DNA of 64,000 nucleotides from Flavobacterium hercynium (GCF_002217285.1 NZ_MUGW01000034.1:20183-84182); one strand, 5' to 3'; counted from the stretch's first letter, positions 44,179-53,105 are shown. Program-made: numbers and translations. The notes: generated from the sequence alone by a model not told the origin.

Positions 44179-44634
44179 ATGAGAAAAGCTATATTCCCAG
44201 GATCCTTTGATCCTATTACGTTAGGTCACGAAGATATTATCAAAAGAGGTATTTCATTATTTGATGAAATTGTAATTGCCATTGGTGTCAATGCCGAAAA
44301 GAAGTACATGTTCTCTCTTGAAGAAAGAAAGCGTTTTATCGAAGAAACTTTCAAAGACGAACCAAAAGTATCTGTAATCACGTACGAAGGTTTAACCATA
44401 GATTTAGCAAAAAAACTAAAAGCCAACTTTATTTTAAGAGGACTTCGCAATCCTGCTGATTTCGAATTCGAAAAAGCAATTGCACACACGAACAGAAAAC
44501 TATCCAAAATAGAAACCGTATTCTTACTAACAGCAGCAAGCACATCATACATTAGCTCAAGCATCGTTCGTGATGTATTGCGCAATAATGGTGAATATGA
44601 AATGCTGGTTCCAAAAGCAGTGCGTGTAAAGTAA
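44179..44634 (+). CDS. coaD: Phosphopantetheine adenylyltransferase
   Basis: Transfers AMP to 4'-phosphopantetheine, the penultimate step of coenzyme A synthesis. 151 residues, with the nucleotidyltransferase TxGH motif in GSFDPITLGHEDII, RGLRNPADFEFE, and the ISSSIVRDVLRNNG segment near the C-terminus. All key residues for the fold appear present. It is followed after 4 bp by an alpha/beta-hydrolase gene. Confidence 0.96.
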   Translation: MRKAIFPGSFDPITLGHEDIIKRGISLFDEIVIAIGVNAEKKYMFSLEERKRFIEETFKDEPKVSVITYEGLTIDLAKKLKANFILRGLRNPADFEFEKAIAHTNRKLSKIETVFLLTAASTSYISSSIVRDVLRNNGEYEMLVPKAVRVK

Positions 44635-44638
44635 TTAT

Positions 44639-45499
44639 ATGTTATATCTAAGTGCTGCCAGAACACAAAGCTGTGTTTCTATTTTAGTTTGTCTCTTTAT
44701 ATCTTTAAACCAGTCATTTGCCCAAAGTAAATTGGATTTTTCAAAAGAAATTCAAAACACAAAAGACTATAACTTTACAGAAATTGAATTTGCGGATACA
44801 GCAGAAAACATAATACTTAGCAGCACTTTAATAACGCCTAAAAAGGCTTATTCTAAAATTGTAGTCATTACTCCCGGAAGCGGACAAGACACCCGCAATT
44901 CGCATTACGTTCTGGCAGAAAATTTACTGGCAAACGGAATTGCGGTCTATCGCTTTGATGACAGAGGTGTTGGCAAATCAAGAGGAACGGTTAACTTTAG
45001 CGTAGATCAAATCATAACAGATTTGTTTTACGCCATAGATAACCTTCAAAAAATAGATTCTTTATCTCAAAAACAAATCGGATTATTGGGACATAGTTTG
45101 GGAGGAATTGCCACTATCGATAATTATCAAAAAGGATTTAAACTCGATTTTCTTGTTTTAATGGCTACTCCAATCGAGAAATTTGGAAAATTCACCAAAC
45201 CCCAATATCAATCCAAACCTAATGCTGAAAAAGTAAGTACGAAAACAGTATTCCAAAACATTCAAATTCCAATGCTTTTTGTTGCAGGTACAAACGATAG
45301 CTTTTTCGAAAGTAATAAAACAGTCGCTTTAATAAATAATCTGAATAACAAAAATATAGAAACCAAAATCCTCAAGGATTTGAACCATTTTCTTCGACAA
45401 GAAACAGATGATTGGAAAAAAACAAAAGAATACCAATCGCTTTACGAAATAGATTCCACAGCGCTTGAAATTATAACCAATTGGATTAAAAAAGTCTGA
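44639..45499 (+). CDS. Exported alpha/beta-hydrolase
   Basis: A 286-residue serine hydrolase with an N-terminal signal peptide (to about NQSFAQ). It has the oxyanion strand and loop VVITPGSGQDTR, the nucleophile elbow GHSLGGIA (Ser at about 155), the acid in AGTNDSFF and the base in LKDLNHFLR. It resembles small exported hydrolases (YqiA/BD-FAE-type) with unknown substrates. Its start lies 4 bp after the coaD stop, so it is probably co-expressed, although a metabolic link is not evident. Confidence 0.8.
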   Translation: MLYLSAARTQSCVSILVCLFISLNQSFAQSKLDFSKEIQNTKDYNFTEIEFADTAENIILSSTLITPKKAYSKIVVITPGSGQDTRNSHYVLAENLLANGIAVYRFDDRGVGKSRGTVNFSVDQIITDLFYAIDNLQKIDSLSQKQIGLLGHSLGGIATIDNYQKGFKLDFLVLMATPIEKFGKFTKPQYQSKPNAEKVSTKTVFQNIQIPMLFVAGTNDSFFESNKTVALINNLNNKNIETKILKDLNHFLRQETDDWKKTKEYQSLYEIDSTALEIITNWIKKV

Positions 45500-45547
45500 A
45501 ACAGAAAAAGATTAAATTCATTATTTTAACAACCAAAAAAAACTAAA

Positions 45548-46159
45548 ATGTTATTTTACTACGGAACCAAAGCAAGTAACCTAAAAAATGGTCAAATCAT
45601 TAATGTAGATTGTCCAAGCTGCGCTACAAACGTATCAATGATCTACAGTATTTATCAAAGATATGCGCACCTCTATTTGATCCCATTTTTCCCTATCAAA
45701 AAATCGACTTTTATTGAATGTAATTCTTGCAAAAAAACCTTTGAAAAAGCGGAATTACCTTCTGCAATTCAGCAAAAATTAGAAAGAGAAAAAGAAAAAC
45801 ATGTTGTTAAAACACCTATATGGATGTTTTCAGGGATTTTTATTATTGCTATTGTTGCTGCGATAGGTGTATATAGTTCACATCAAACAGATGTTGACAG
45901 CGAAAGTTATGTCAAAAGTCCAAAAGTAGGCGACGTATACTTTTTAAATTCAACAGATAAATTTTACACGACAGTAAAAATAGATGAGATCTTAAAAGAC
46001 AGCTTAAATGTTTTAGTAAATGATATGGAAATTGGAAGAAAATCAGAAATTTATAAAATTGATGTTGATTCAAATTATAATAAAAAAGAAACAATCGCCA
46101 AAAAAGATATCTTAGAACTGTTTAAAGAGAAGAAATTATTCGAAGTGAAAAGAGAATAA
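45548..46159 (+). CDS. Zinc-ribbon membrane protein of unknown function
   Basis: A 203-residue protein. The N-terminal part holds two CxxC pairs (VDCPSCATN at about 22-25 and ECNSCKKTF at about 58-61), which should form a zinc ribbon around an IYSIYQRYAHLYLIPFFP loop. A transmembrane helix follows (about 96-116), then a beta-rich domain (KVGDVYFLNSTDKFYTTVKI) and a basic tail. I recognise the architecture from other Bacteroidota but not a function. Confidence 0.65.
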   Translation: MLFYYGTKASNLKNGQIINVDCPSCATNVSMIYSIYQRYAHLYLIPFFPIKKSTFIECNSCKKTFEKAELPSAIQQKLEREKEKHVVKTPIWMFSGIFIIAIVAAIGVYSSHQTDVDSESYVKSPKVGDVYFLNSTDKFYTTVKIDEILKDSLNVLVNDMEIGRKSEIYKIDVDSNYNKKETIAKKDILELFKEKKLFEVKRE

Positions 46160-46178
46160 TAATTTAGTCCTCAAATAC

Positions 46179-46209
46179 TTGTGAAATGTAGTAGATAACT
46201 GTACTTTCG
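46179..46209 (+). promoter_or_regulatory. Promoter of the phnA-like gene
   Basis: TTG (46179-46181), 20 bp, then TACTTTCG (46202-46209), one mismatch from TAnnTTTG. The spacing fits the Bacteroidota consensus and the transcript start would be about 20 bp before the ATG at 46232. Confidence 0.5.
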
Positions 46210-46231
46210 CCAAAATTTAAGATTATAAATA

Positions 46232-46810
46232 ATGAGCATCGAAAGAGAATTAAACAAACGCAGCGGATCTAAATGTGAACTTTGTGGCGCTGAAGAAAAC
46301 CTAAAAGTATATCAGGTATTACCAACTCAAAAAGGAGGACTTGACGAAAGCGTAATGGCTTGCAGTACTTGTGTCGACCAAATTGAAAACCCTGATAATG
46401 TAGATTTAAATCACTGGAGATGTTTAAATGACAGTATGTGGAATGAAAATGTTGCCGTTCAGGTTGTAGCATGGAGAATGCTAAGTCGTTTACGCGCTGC
46501 AGGATGGCCACAGGAATTACTGGATATGATGTACTTAGATGAAGATACTCTAGCTTGGGCGCAAGCAACAGGAGAAGGCGAAGACGATGAAAATAAAATC
46601 ATTCACCGCGACAGTAATGGTGTAATTTTAGAACATGGCGATTCTGTAGTTTTAATCAAAGATCTTAAAGTAAAAGGATCAAGCATGGTAGCCAAACAAG
46701 GAACTGCCGTACGTAACATTCGTTTAGATCATGAAAATGCCGAATACATTGAAGGAAAAGTAGACGGTCAGCAAATTGTTATCATTACACAATACGTGAA
46801 GAAAATATAG
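46232..46810 (+). CDS. phnA: PhnA-family protein (alkylphosphonate-type zinc ribbon)
   Basis: A 192-residue protein with an N-terminal zinc ribbon (CELCGAEENLKVYQVLP, then MACSTCVDQI) and the C-terminal PhnA domain (about 130-192: HRDSNGVILEHGDSVVLIKD, GSSMVAKQGTAVRNIRL, EGKVDGQQIVIITQYVKK). Despite the name, PhnA is not required for phosphonate use in E. coli and its role is unknown. The middle DLNHWRCLNDSMWNENVAVQ is typical of the longer variant. It has its own promoter-like element. Confidence 0.85.
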   Translation: MSIERELNKRSGSKCELCGAEENLKVYQVLPTQKGGLDESVMACSTCVDQIENPDNVDLNHWRCLNDSMWNENVAVQVVAWRMLSRLRAAGWPQELLDMMYLDEDTLAWAQATGEGEDDENKIIHRDSNGVILEHGDSVVLIKDLKVKGSSMVAKQGTAVRNIRLDHENAEYIEGKVDGQQIVIITQYVKKI

Positions 46811-46817
46811 GTTTTTT

Positions 46818-46856
46818 AAAGGTGCAAAGGTTCTGAGGTGCTAAGGTTCAAAGGTT
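46818..46856. repeat. AGGTGC/AAGGTTC intergenic repeat
   Basis: AAGGTGCAAAGGTTCTGAGG then TGCTAAGGTTCAAAGG, a degenerate direct repeat; the inverted form is at 54370-54408 and a relative is at 43383-43434. Confidence 0.5.
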
Positions 46857-46920
46857 TTTTTATTGCTGGCGCAATTTTAAACTTGAAACCTCAAACAAAA
46901 AGACTTAAAAAACTTGAAAC

Positions 46921-46957
46921 AAAAAAACGGGTCATTCAATGAATGACCCGTTTTTTT
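46921..46957. terminator. Strong bidirectional terminator
   Basis: A 10-bp stem CGGGTCATTC/GAATGACCCG with an AAT loop, extended by 7 A on the left and 7 T on the right into a 17-bp perfect pairing. It separates the convergent phnA-like gene and the exported protein gene. Confidence 0.92.
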
Positions 46958-46976
46958 ATTGGTATGAAATACTAAA

Positions 46977-47423
46977 TTATTTTTGGAATAATTTATTGAT
47001 TTGATCTTTTACGAAAGGCTCAGAAACACTATTTGTTGCAGAACCAGCTTCTTTACTAGAAACCATAAATTGAACTGTAGCTTTCTCAGGTAAAACACTT
47101 CCTGTGTAGTGTAACCAAATATAGTTGTTTGGTAATTCTAATTTAATATCATACAAAGGGCTTGCACTGAAACCTCCCATGATGATGTTGTATAGACTTG
47201 TGTAATCGTTATTTAAATTTCTAAATGAAAATTTTCTTTGGCTTGAAGACTCTTCATCATTTTGGATGCTAGTGTAGTAAACAGTATATTCATCTCCAAT
47301 TTTTTGAATATAGTTGTTATTTACTTTTCCTAATCTTTCAACTGGTACAGTTTCAAGAACTTTAATTTGAGCAACAGAAACAAAACTAAAGAACAAAATG
47401 GCAAGGGTAATAATCTTTTTCAT
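46977..47423 (-). CDS. Exported protein of unknown function
   Basis: A 148-residue secreted protein with a signal peptide cleaved near SVAQ. The mature part is beta-rich (YTVYYTSIQNDEESSSQRKFSF, YIWLHYTGSVLPEKATVQFM) with no cysteines and no known motif. It is bounded by a strong terminator downstream and a 329-bp gap upstream. Confidence 0.6.
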   Translation of the reverse strand: MKKIITLAILFFSFVSVAQIKVLETVPVERLGKVNNNYIQKIGDEYTVYYTSIQNDEESSSQRKFSFRNLNNDYTSLYNIIMGGFSASPLYDIKLELPNNYIWLHYTGSVLPEKATVQFMVSSKEAGSATNSVSEPFVKDQINKLFQK

Positions 47424-47752
47424 AATAATTTGGGGTTATTTTTTTACTAATATAACAAACGCCGAAATTATGAAAAATTACTTCTAAATCAATCCTTTTA
47501 TTAACATTAAATTGTGAATTTTGACGAAATATGTCCTAATCTAACAAAATGCGAACACAACTTTTTCAAAATCAGCAAATTAATCATTTCAAACCAAATT
47601 AAATCTGTTTAAAAATTTAACATTCTGATTTGCAATAAAAACAGTTCAGAGGTATCTCAGTTTAATTTTCATAAGATTTTACCTAAAATAAAACCTGACT
47701 CTAAAACATATATCTTCTCTAAAAGTCTAATACAAAACAGTTAAGCAAAAAA
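47424..47752. other. Non-coding gap
   Basis: A 329-bp A/T-rich stretch between the exported protein gene and the helicase gene on the same strand. I see no ORF of note, no strong hairpin and no repeat family member. Confidence 0.4.
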
Positions 47753-49102
47753 TTACCTTTCTTCTTCTTTTTTAACCACTTTACGGGCAACTTCAATTTT
47801 AAATTTCTTGCCTTTCATTTTTTCATCTTTTATATGATGAAGCAGGTCTTTTACTTTTCCGAATTTAACTGCTGCAAACGAAATAAAATCTTTTACTTCT
47901 ATTAATCCTAAATCGCCTTTTTCTAATTTTCCTTTTTGAGAAAAGAAACCAACGATATCAATTTTATTTAGTTTTGTTTTCTTTCCGCCACTAATATAAA
48001 TAGTTTGAAATTCAGGTGGTTTTGGCAAAGTAGTCGCGTTATCGACCTTCAAAACATCCATTCCGTAATCTATATAGTCGAGTTGTTTTTCACTTTCGTG
48101 AATGATGATGTACGCTGTACCAGATGCCTGCATACGAGCTGTACGTCCGTTACGATGTGTAAATTCATCTTCTTTTAGCGGTAAATGATAATGAATAACG
48201 TGTTTCATTTCCGGAATATCCAATCCACGGGCAGCTAAGTCAGTTGTAATTAAGTAACTCATACTTCCGTTTCTAAATTGAATCAAAGCACGCTCACGCT
48301 CATCCTGATCCATTCCGCCATGATAATATGTAGCGTAAATTCCTTTTTCATTCAGTGTATCGCTAATACGCTCTGCTGCATCACGGTGGTTACAAAAAAT
48401 AATAGCCGATTGTGATTTCAAAGAACAAATTAAATTAAACAAACTTCCCAATTTATCTTTTGCAGGCGAAACAACCATTTTCATTGAAAGATTGGTTTTT
48501 TCTTCTTGCTCCGGAATAAAATCTAAAATAGTTGGATTTACAACTCTGGTATATCTTGGAATCTCAATATCTGATGTAGCAGACACCAAAACACGTTTGT
48601 TTAGTTTACTTAATTTTCCAATGATATACGACATTTGCTCATGAAAGCCCAATTGCAAAGACTTATCAAACTCGTCTAATACTAAAGTCTGAATTTTATC
48701 AGTGCGAAAGGTATCTCGGTCTATATGATCTGCAATTCTACCCGGAGTTCCTATCAAAACGGCTGGCGGATTGCTTAAATTTTTTATTTCAGTATCAATT
48801 GAATGTCCACCGTAACAGATGTTTACTTTGTACTGTGTTCCCATTTTTTTCCAAACCTGCTCAATCTGCAAACCTAATTCGCGCGAAGGCACCAGAATTA
48901 AACATTGAACTGAAAGAATTTCAGGCTGCAGTAATTCTAAAACAGGCAACAAAAAAGCCAACGTTTTCCCCGATCCTGTTGGAGAAAGCAGTAAAACATT
49001 AGTATCATTTAAAATAGCGTCCTGAGCTACTTCTTGCATTTCGTTTAGGCTTTCAATTCCTAAGTTCGAAAGTATGTTGTTGGAATGGTGATTTTTATTC
49101 AT
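47753..49102 (-). CDS. DEAD-box RNA helicase, DbpA-like
   Basis: A 449-residue RNA helicase. Motifs in order: Q-motif region, Walker A SPTGSGKT (about 40-47), PSRELGLQ, GTPGR, DEFD in place of DEAD (about 145-148), SATSD, then helicase motifs IIFCNHRD, TTDLAARGLD and HRNGRTAR. The last 75 residues (ISGGKKTKLNKIDIVGFF ... KFKIEVARK) are the DbpA RNA-binding domain, which binds hairpin 92 of 23S rRNA, so it most likely helps build the 50S subunit. The start codon lies only 4 bp after a -7 element, suggesting a leaderless mRNA. Confidence 0.9.
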   Translation of the reverse strand: MNKNHHSNNILSNLGIESLNEMQEVAQDAILNDTNVLLLSPTGSGKTLAFLLPVLELLQPEILSVQCLILVPSRELGLQIEQVWKKMGTQYKVNICYGGHSIDTEIKNLSNPPAVLIGTPGRIADHIDRDTFRTDKIQTLVLDEFDKSLQLGFHEQMSYIIGKLSKLNKRVLVSATSDIEIPRYTRVVNPTILDFIPEQEEKTNLSMKMVVSPAKDKLGSLFNLICSLKSQSAIIFCNHRDAAERISDTLNEKGIYATYYHGGMDQDERERALIQFRNGSMSYLITTDLAARGLDIPEMKHVIHYHLPLKEDEFTHRNGRTARMQASGTAYIIIHESEKQLDYIDYGMDVLKVDNATTLPKPPEFQTIYISGGKKTKLNKIDIVGFFSQKGKLEKGDLGLIEVKDFISFAAVKFGKVKDLLHHIKDEKMKGKKFKIEVARKVVKKEEER

Positions 49103-49106
49103 TTTG

Positions 49107-49114
49107 CAAAAGTA
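49107..49114 (-). promoter_or_regulatory. -7 element of the helicase gene, 4 bp from the start codon
   Basis: On the minus strand TACTTTTG is followed by CAAA and then ATG. The consensus TAnnTTTG is met exactly. With the usual distance to the transcript start, the mRNA would begin at or within 1-2 nt of the ATG. Confidence 0.5.
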
Positions 49115-49377
49115 GTTAAAAAAAGTTGATGGTTTGTGGTTGTTGGTTGATGGTTATTTTTGTTTCAAGTTTTTTTATTTAATCTCGCAAAGTCACGAAG
49201 CCGCAAAGTTATAATCAGAAAGACTTGTAATTTTTTTGCTTTTTTTGTTTTTAAAACATTGCGGTTACATTGTCGACAAAGCTTATTAACGTGAAACCTG
49301 AAACTTGAAACAAACAAAGTTCACCAACTTGAAACTTGAAACAAAAAAAACATGAAACAAATAAACCCAAAAAAACT

Positions 49378-49385
49378 ATATTTGA
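49378..49385 (+). promoter_or_regulatory. -7 element of the M14 peptidase gene
   Basis: TATATTTG matches TAnnTTTG exactly and lies 21 bp before the ATG at 49407. A -33 element is not evident. Confidence 0.45.
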
Positions 49386-49406
49386 ATTTCTATTAAAACC
49401 AAAATA

Positions 49407-51134
49407 ATGAAACTTTTTACCTTACCCCTTTTACTTTTCACAATCACCATTTTTGCTCAAAACACTAAAAAATACGATACTTTTTTCGAGAAAGGAAACG
49501 GAAATCAGTCTGCTTCGTATGCTGAGACGATTGCGTATTTCAAACTTTTAGCGCATGATTTCAAAACGATTGAGATTAAAGAAATGGGATTGACAGATTC
49601 AGGAGAACCTTTGCACATGGTGGTTTACAATCCTGATGCAATATTCGATTTTGAGGCAATTCAAAAAAATAAGGCGGTACTTTTTATTAATAACGGTATT
49701 CACGCTGGTGAACCTGACGGAATAGATGCTACAATGCAATTTTACAGAGATTTAGCGATCGGAAAGTTAAAAGCCCCAAAAAATACGGTTTTAGTCACTA
49801 TTCCGGTTTATAATATTGGAGGCGCCTTAAACCTTAATTCAACTACCAGAGCCAATCAGGACGGACCGGAAATATATGGTTTTAGAGGAAACGCGAGAAA
49901 CTACGATTTGAATCGCGATTTAATGAAATCAGACACGCGAAATACAAAGAGTTTTGTTGAAATTTTTCAGAAAATAAATGCCGATGTTTTCATTGATAAT
50001 CACGTGAGCAATGGTTCTGATTATCAATACAAACTAACCTACATCATGACGCAGCACAATAAATTAGGTACTGTTTTGGGTGATTTCATGAATACCGAAA
50101 TGATGCCTGCTTTGGTGAAAGATTTACAGCAAAAGAAAATCGAAACAACACCGTATGTTGATTCTTTTAAAGATACACCCGATAAAGGATTTGGACAATT
50201 TGTGGATAGTCCGCGTTATACAACAGGTTATACTTCCTTGTTTAATACCATTGGTTTTGTGGTGGAAACACACATGCTGAAAAAATACGCAGAACGTGTA
50301 AAAATGACCTACGAATACACCAAATCGACTTTGGATTTTACCGATGCTAATTATAAAAAAATCAAAGAGCTGCGCGTAAAAAACCTAGAGCAATACCAAC
50401 CTAAAAAATCGTATACCTTAAAATGGGAATTGGACAGCACCAAAGCAACAACATTTTCGTTTTTAGGATATGAAGCGGATTACAAAAAAAGTGAAGCCAC
50501 AACCGGAAATCGTTTGTATTACGACCGTACAAAACCGTATAAAAAAGACGTTCCTTACATCAAAGAATTCAAATCGGTAAAAGAAGTTGTGATTCCGAAT
50601 GGGTATATCGTTCCGCGTGGGTATTGGAATGTTATCGACTTACTGAAAAACAATAACATTGCTTACACTCCACTTAAAAATGATACGATCATAGAAGTAG
50701 AAAGCTATAAAATTGCCGATTTTAAAACGGTTCCTTCTGCTTACGAAGGACATTACTTGCACAGAAATACGACAGTAACTTCTAAAATCGTTAAAATGGC
50801 TTTTGCCAAAGGCGATTACTTTGTTTCAACCCAGCAAAAAGGTGTAAAATATTTATTGGAAGCTTTTGAACCTGAAGGTGTTGATTCGTTTTTTAATTGG
50901 AATTTCTTCGATGCTATTTTACAGCAAAAAGAACATTACTCGGACTATATTTTTGAAGACACAGCAGCAAAACTCCTAAAAGATAATCCAGCCCTCAAAG
51001 CGGAATTAGAAGCAAAAAAACAAAGTGATACCGAATTTGCTAAAAACCCTTCTGCTCAATTGAACTGGATTTACAAACATTCTGTTTATTATGAGAAGTC
51101 GCATTTACAGTATCCTGTTTATAGGGTGTTGTAG
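49407..51134 (+). CDS. M14-family zinc carboxypeptidase, exported
   Basis: A 575-residue secreted peptidase with a signal peptide ending near ITIFAQ. The M14 zinc ligands are His99 and Glu102 in NGIHAGEPDG and His199 in FIDNHVSNG; FVVETHMLK is the likely catalytic Glu segment. Residues up to about 310 form the peptidase domain; the remaining 260 form an uncharacterised beta-rich tail. It would trim C-terminal residues from peptides outside the cell or in the periplasm. It is a single gene with its own -7 element. Confidence 0.85.
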   Translation: MKLFTLPLLLFTITIFAQNTKKYDTFFEKGNGNQSASYAETIAYFKLLAHDFKTIEIKEMGLTDSGEPLHMVVYNPDAIFDFEAIQKNKAVLFINNGIHAGEPDGIDATMQFYRDLAIGKLKAPKNTVLVTIPVYNIGGALNLNSTTRANQDGPEIYGFRGNARNYDLNRDLMKSDTRNTKSFVEIFQKINADVFIDNHVSNGSDYQYKLTYIMTQHNKLGTVLGDFMNTEMMPALVKDLQQKKIETTPYVDSFKDTPDKGFGQFVDSPRYTTGYTSLFNTIGFVVETHMLKKYAERVKMTYEYTKSTLDFTDANYKKIKELRVKNLEQYQPKKSYTLKWELDSTKATTFSFLGYEADYKKSEATTGNRLYYDRTKPYKKDVPYIKEFKSVKEVVIPNGYIVPRGYWNVIDLLKNNNIAYTPLKNDTIIEVESYKIADFKTVPSAYEGHYLHRNTTVTSKIVKMAFAKGDYFVSTQQKGVKYLLEAFEPEGVDSFFNWNFFDAILQQKEHYSDYIFEDTAAKLLKDNPALKAELEAKKQSDTEFAKNPSAQLNWIYKHSVYYEKSHLQYPVYRVL

Positions 51135-51180
51135 GGTTTTAATGTAATTCTACTATTTTCCTAATATCATAATAATTAAA

Positions 51181-51528
51181 ATGACATACAAGCTGTTTCT
51201 AGACGATTTACGAAATGTAAAAATGGTTTACAAAAACCTAACTGACAACGATTTTGTTATCGTTAGAAATTTCCATGATTTCAAAAAAGTAATTATTGAA
51301 AATGGTCTTCCTGAATTAATTAGTTTTGATAACGACTTAGGTTTAGATGAAAACGACAATATTGCCGAAGATGGGTATGCTTGCGCTAAATGGTTGGTTT
51401 ACGAATCCGGACTTGATCTTGAAAATCTAAAATTCAATGTTCATTCTGCAAATCCTGTTGCAGCTCAACAAATTCAAAGCTTACTTGATAATTATATTAA
51501 GCATTTGAAAGCTAATTCAAATAATTAA
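51181..51528 (+). CDS. cREC (cyclic-phosphate processing receiver-like) domain protein
   Basis: A 115-residue single-domain protein. The start KLFLDDLRNV and later SFDNDLG carry the acidic triad of receiver folds, while the GYACAKWLV segment and the C-terminal HSANPVAAQQIQSLL block match the cREC family (PF20274, from memory), which Burroughs and Aravind linked to RNA-end or cyclic-phosphate processing. The fold resembles a receiver domain without the usual Lys/Thr switch. It stands alone upstream of the repeat-rich gap. Confidence 0.75.
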   Translation: MTYKLFLDDLRNVKMVYKNLTDNDFVIVRNFHDFKKVIIENGLPELISFDNDLGLDENDNIAEDGYACAKWLVYESGLDLENLKFNVHSANPVAAQQIQSLLDNYIKHLKANSNN

Positions 51529-51604
51529 ATAATAATGATGTGAACTTTTTTCAGGACAAGACAAGGAAATACTTTCCAATATTTCTATAAAGCATTCTAC
51601 TCAA

Positions 51605-51815
51605 AGTTCCGGAGGAACGAACGATTTTGTAGCAACGGATTTTAATCCGTTGTTTAAATAACGACCGCAGCTAAAGTTCCGTAGGAACGATCGATTTTAT
51701 TTGCTTTGCCTAAATATGCTCAAAATATCGGTCGATCCTATGGATCTTTTTTTATACTCTATTTATAAAACCGGATTAAAATCCGGCTCTACAATATCTG
51801 CCGAGCCTACGGCTC
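51605..51815. repeat. Cluster of small palindromes
   Basis: AGTTCCGGAGGAACG and AGTTCCGTAGGAACG (about 51605 and 51675), CAACGGATT-TT-AATCCGTTG (51633-51652), GATCC-TAT-GGATC (51734-51746), CCGGATTAAAATCCGG (51771-51786) and GAGCC-TAC-GGCTC (51803-51815). Several unrelated short inverted repeats packed in about 210 bp; the GTTCCGTAGGAACG type is, from memory, common in Flavobacterium gaps. Confidence 0.75.
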
Positions 51816-51846
51816 TTTACAAAGAAAGCATAATAAAAATAAATTG

Positions 51847-52400
51847 AATACCTAACAGGTTTTGAAAACCTTGCACGAGAAGCAAATAAAGCAACAATTT
51901 GATTTTATTACTTTTTCGTTTCCTAACAGGTTTTCAAAACCTGTTAGGTATCTAAATAAAATGATCCCTAAAAGATTGACAATTGTTGATAGTGGCGAAA
52001 TATCTAAAACGTTTAATGAAATACCTAACACGTTTTGGAAACCTTTTAGGATAAATAAATGAAACAACAATTTCAATTGATTACTATTTTTGTTTCCTAA
52101 CAGGTTTCAAAACCTATTAGGTATCTAAATTAAAATGATCCCTAAAGAATTGACAATTATTGCTAATGGCGGTAAATAAAAAACGTTTAATGAAATACCT
52201 AACAGGTTTTGAAAACCTGTTAGGATAAATAAACGAAACAACAATTTCAATTGATTACTATTTTTGTTTCCTAACAGGTTTCCAAAACCTGTTAGGTATC
52301 TAAATTAAAATAATCACTAAAGGATTGACAATTATTGCTAATGGCGGTAAATAAAAAACATTTAATGAAATACCTAACAGGTTTTGGAAACCTGTTAGGA
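51847..52400. repeat. 174-bp tandem array with two palindromes per unit
   Basis: The CCTAACAGG palindrome recurs at 51851, 51922, 52024, 52096, 52198, 52270 and 52373. Alternate copies are 173-175 bp apart, so the real unit is about 174 bp and holds two palindromes (arms CCTAACAGGTTTT and AAAACCTGTTAGG) plus conserved spacers with TTGACAATT and CAATTTCAATTGATTACTA. About 3.2 units are present. The longest open frames inside are by-products of the repeats. Confidence 0.9.
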
Positions 52401-52499
52401 TAAGTAAAAAAGATTAAGCTTTTTTCTAAATGGTGGCACGCTCAAATACTTATTTGTTAAGCAAATACGATTCTGAGGTGCTGTGTTTATATGTAATGA

Positions 52500-53105
52500 T
52501 TATTGAACGGAATTGCTTTCTTCTTCGAACAATAATTTGATGTTTTCGTAGGAGTTTTTTAGGGCTTCTTTAATTTGCTCGGGATTAAGCCATTCTACTT
52601 TTTCGATGCCTTCTTCGATTTGTCCTTTTGGAGTTCCTTCGAAATCGGATTGCATTTCGAACCAATGTGTAATTTTAAGCTTATATTTTCCGTTTCGCTT
52701 AAAGACGTGATAGGTTTTTTCTAGTTTATTGGTAATTCTTAGTTTTCCAACACCGGTTTCTTCTTCGACTTCGCGCATTGCGGTGTCTTCGATCTCCTCG
52801 CCTTTCTCGATTCCACCCTTTGGTAAGTCCCATTTTCCGTTGCGGAATATAAATAATACTTCGCCTTTTTTATTGTATACAAGTCCTCCACCAGCTTTGT
52901 TTACGGGGATTTTTGCCTTAAGGGTTTTCATAACTTCCTTTTCGTCAGGATGATACAAATAAGCCTTTTGAATTTTATTTTGAAATAATTTCACTATAAG
53001 ATGTTCAATATCAATACTCTCAAGAAGGAATAATTGAAAATCTGTTTCTTTTGAGATTTCATTTGTCAAAAAAAGTGGTTTGTCGTTCACAAAAACTTTA
53101 TACAT
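52500..53105 (-). CDS. Nudix hydrolase
   Basis: A 201-residue protein with the Nudix box GGIEKGEEIEDTAMREVEEE then TGV (about 97-119; G-x5-E-x7-REUxEExGU), so it cleaves a nucleoside diphosphate linked to another group. Residues 1-65 form an extra N-terminal domain of unknown role. The substrate is not apparent from sequence. Its start codon is only 7 bp from that of pyrE on the other strand, which forces overlapping promoters. Confidence 0.9.
   Translation of the reverse strand: MYKVFVNDKPLFLTNEISKETDFQLFLLESIDIEHLIVKLFQNKIQKAYLYHPDEKEVMKTLKAKIPVNKAGGGLVYNKKGEVLFIFRNGKWDLPKGGIEKGEEIEDTAMREVEEETGVGKLRITNKLEKTYHVFKRNGKYKLKITHWFEMQSDFEGTPKGQIEEGIEKVEWLNPEQIKEALKNSYENIKLLFEEESNSVQ

Larger units (their letters stand above)
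49103..49406. other. Divergent gap with low-complexity repeats
   Basis: A 304-bp region between the helicase and M14 genes. It contains degenerate strings such as TTGTGGTTGTTGGTTGATGG and repeated CTTGAAAC, and CGCAAAGTCACGAAGCCGCA, which resembles a dispersed Flavobacterium intergenic element. Promoter elements for both genes lie at its ends. Confidence 0.4.

Noticed and set aside
51852..52076. Frames on both strands inside the tandem array (66 and 74 residues)
   Set aside because: They follow the 174-bp repeat and its palindromes; no conserved domain and no ribosome-binding signal.
51847..52400. CRISPR array
   Set aside because: Units are 174 bp with near-identical spacers and two palindromes each; there are no short repeats with unique spacers and no cas genes.
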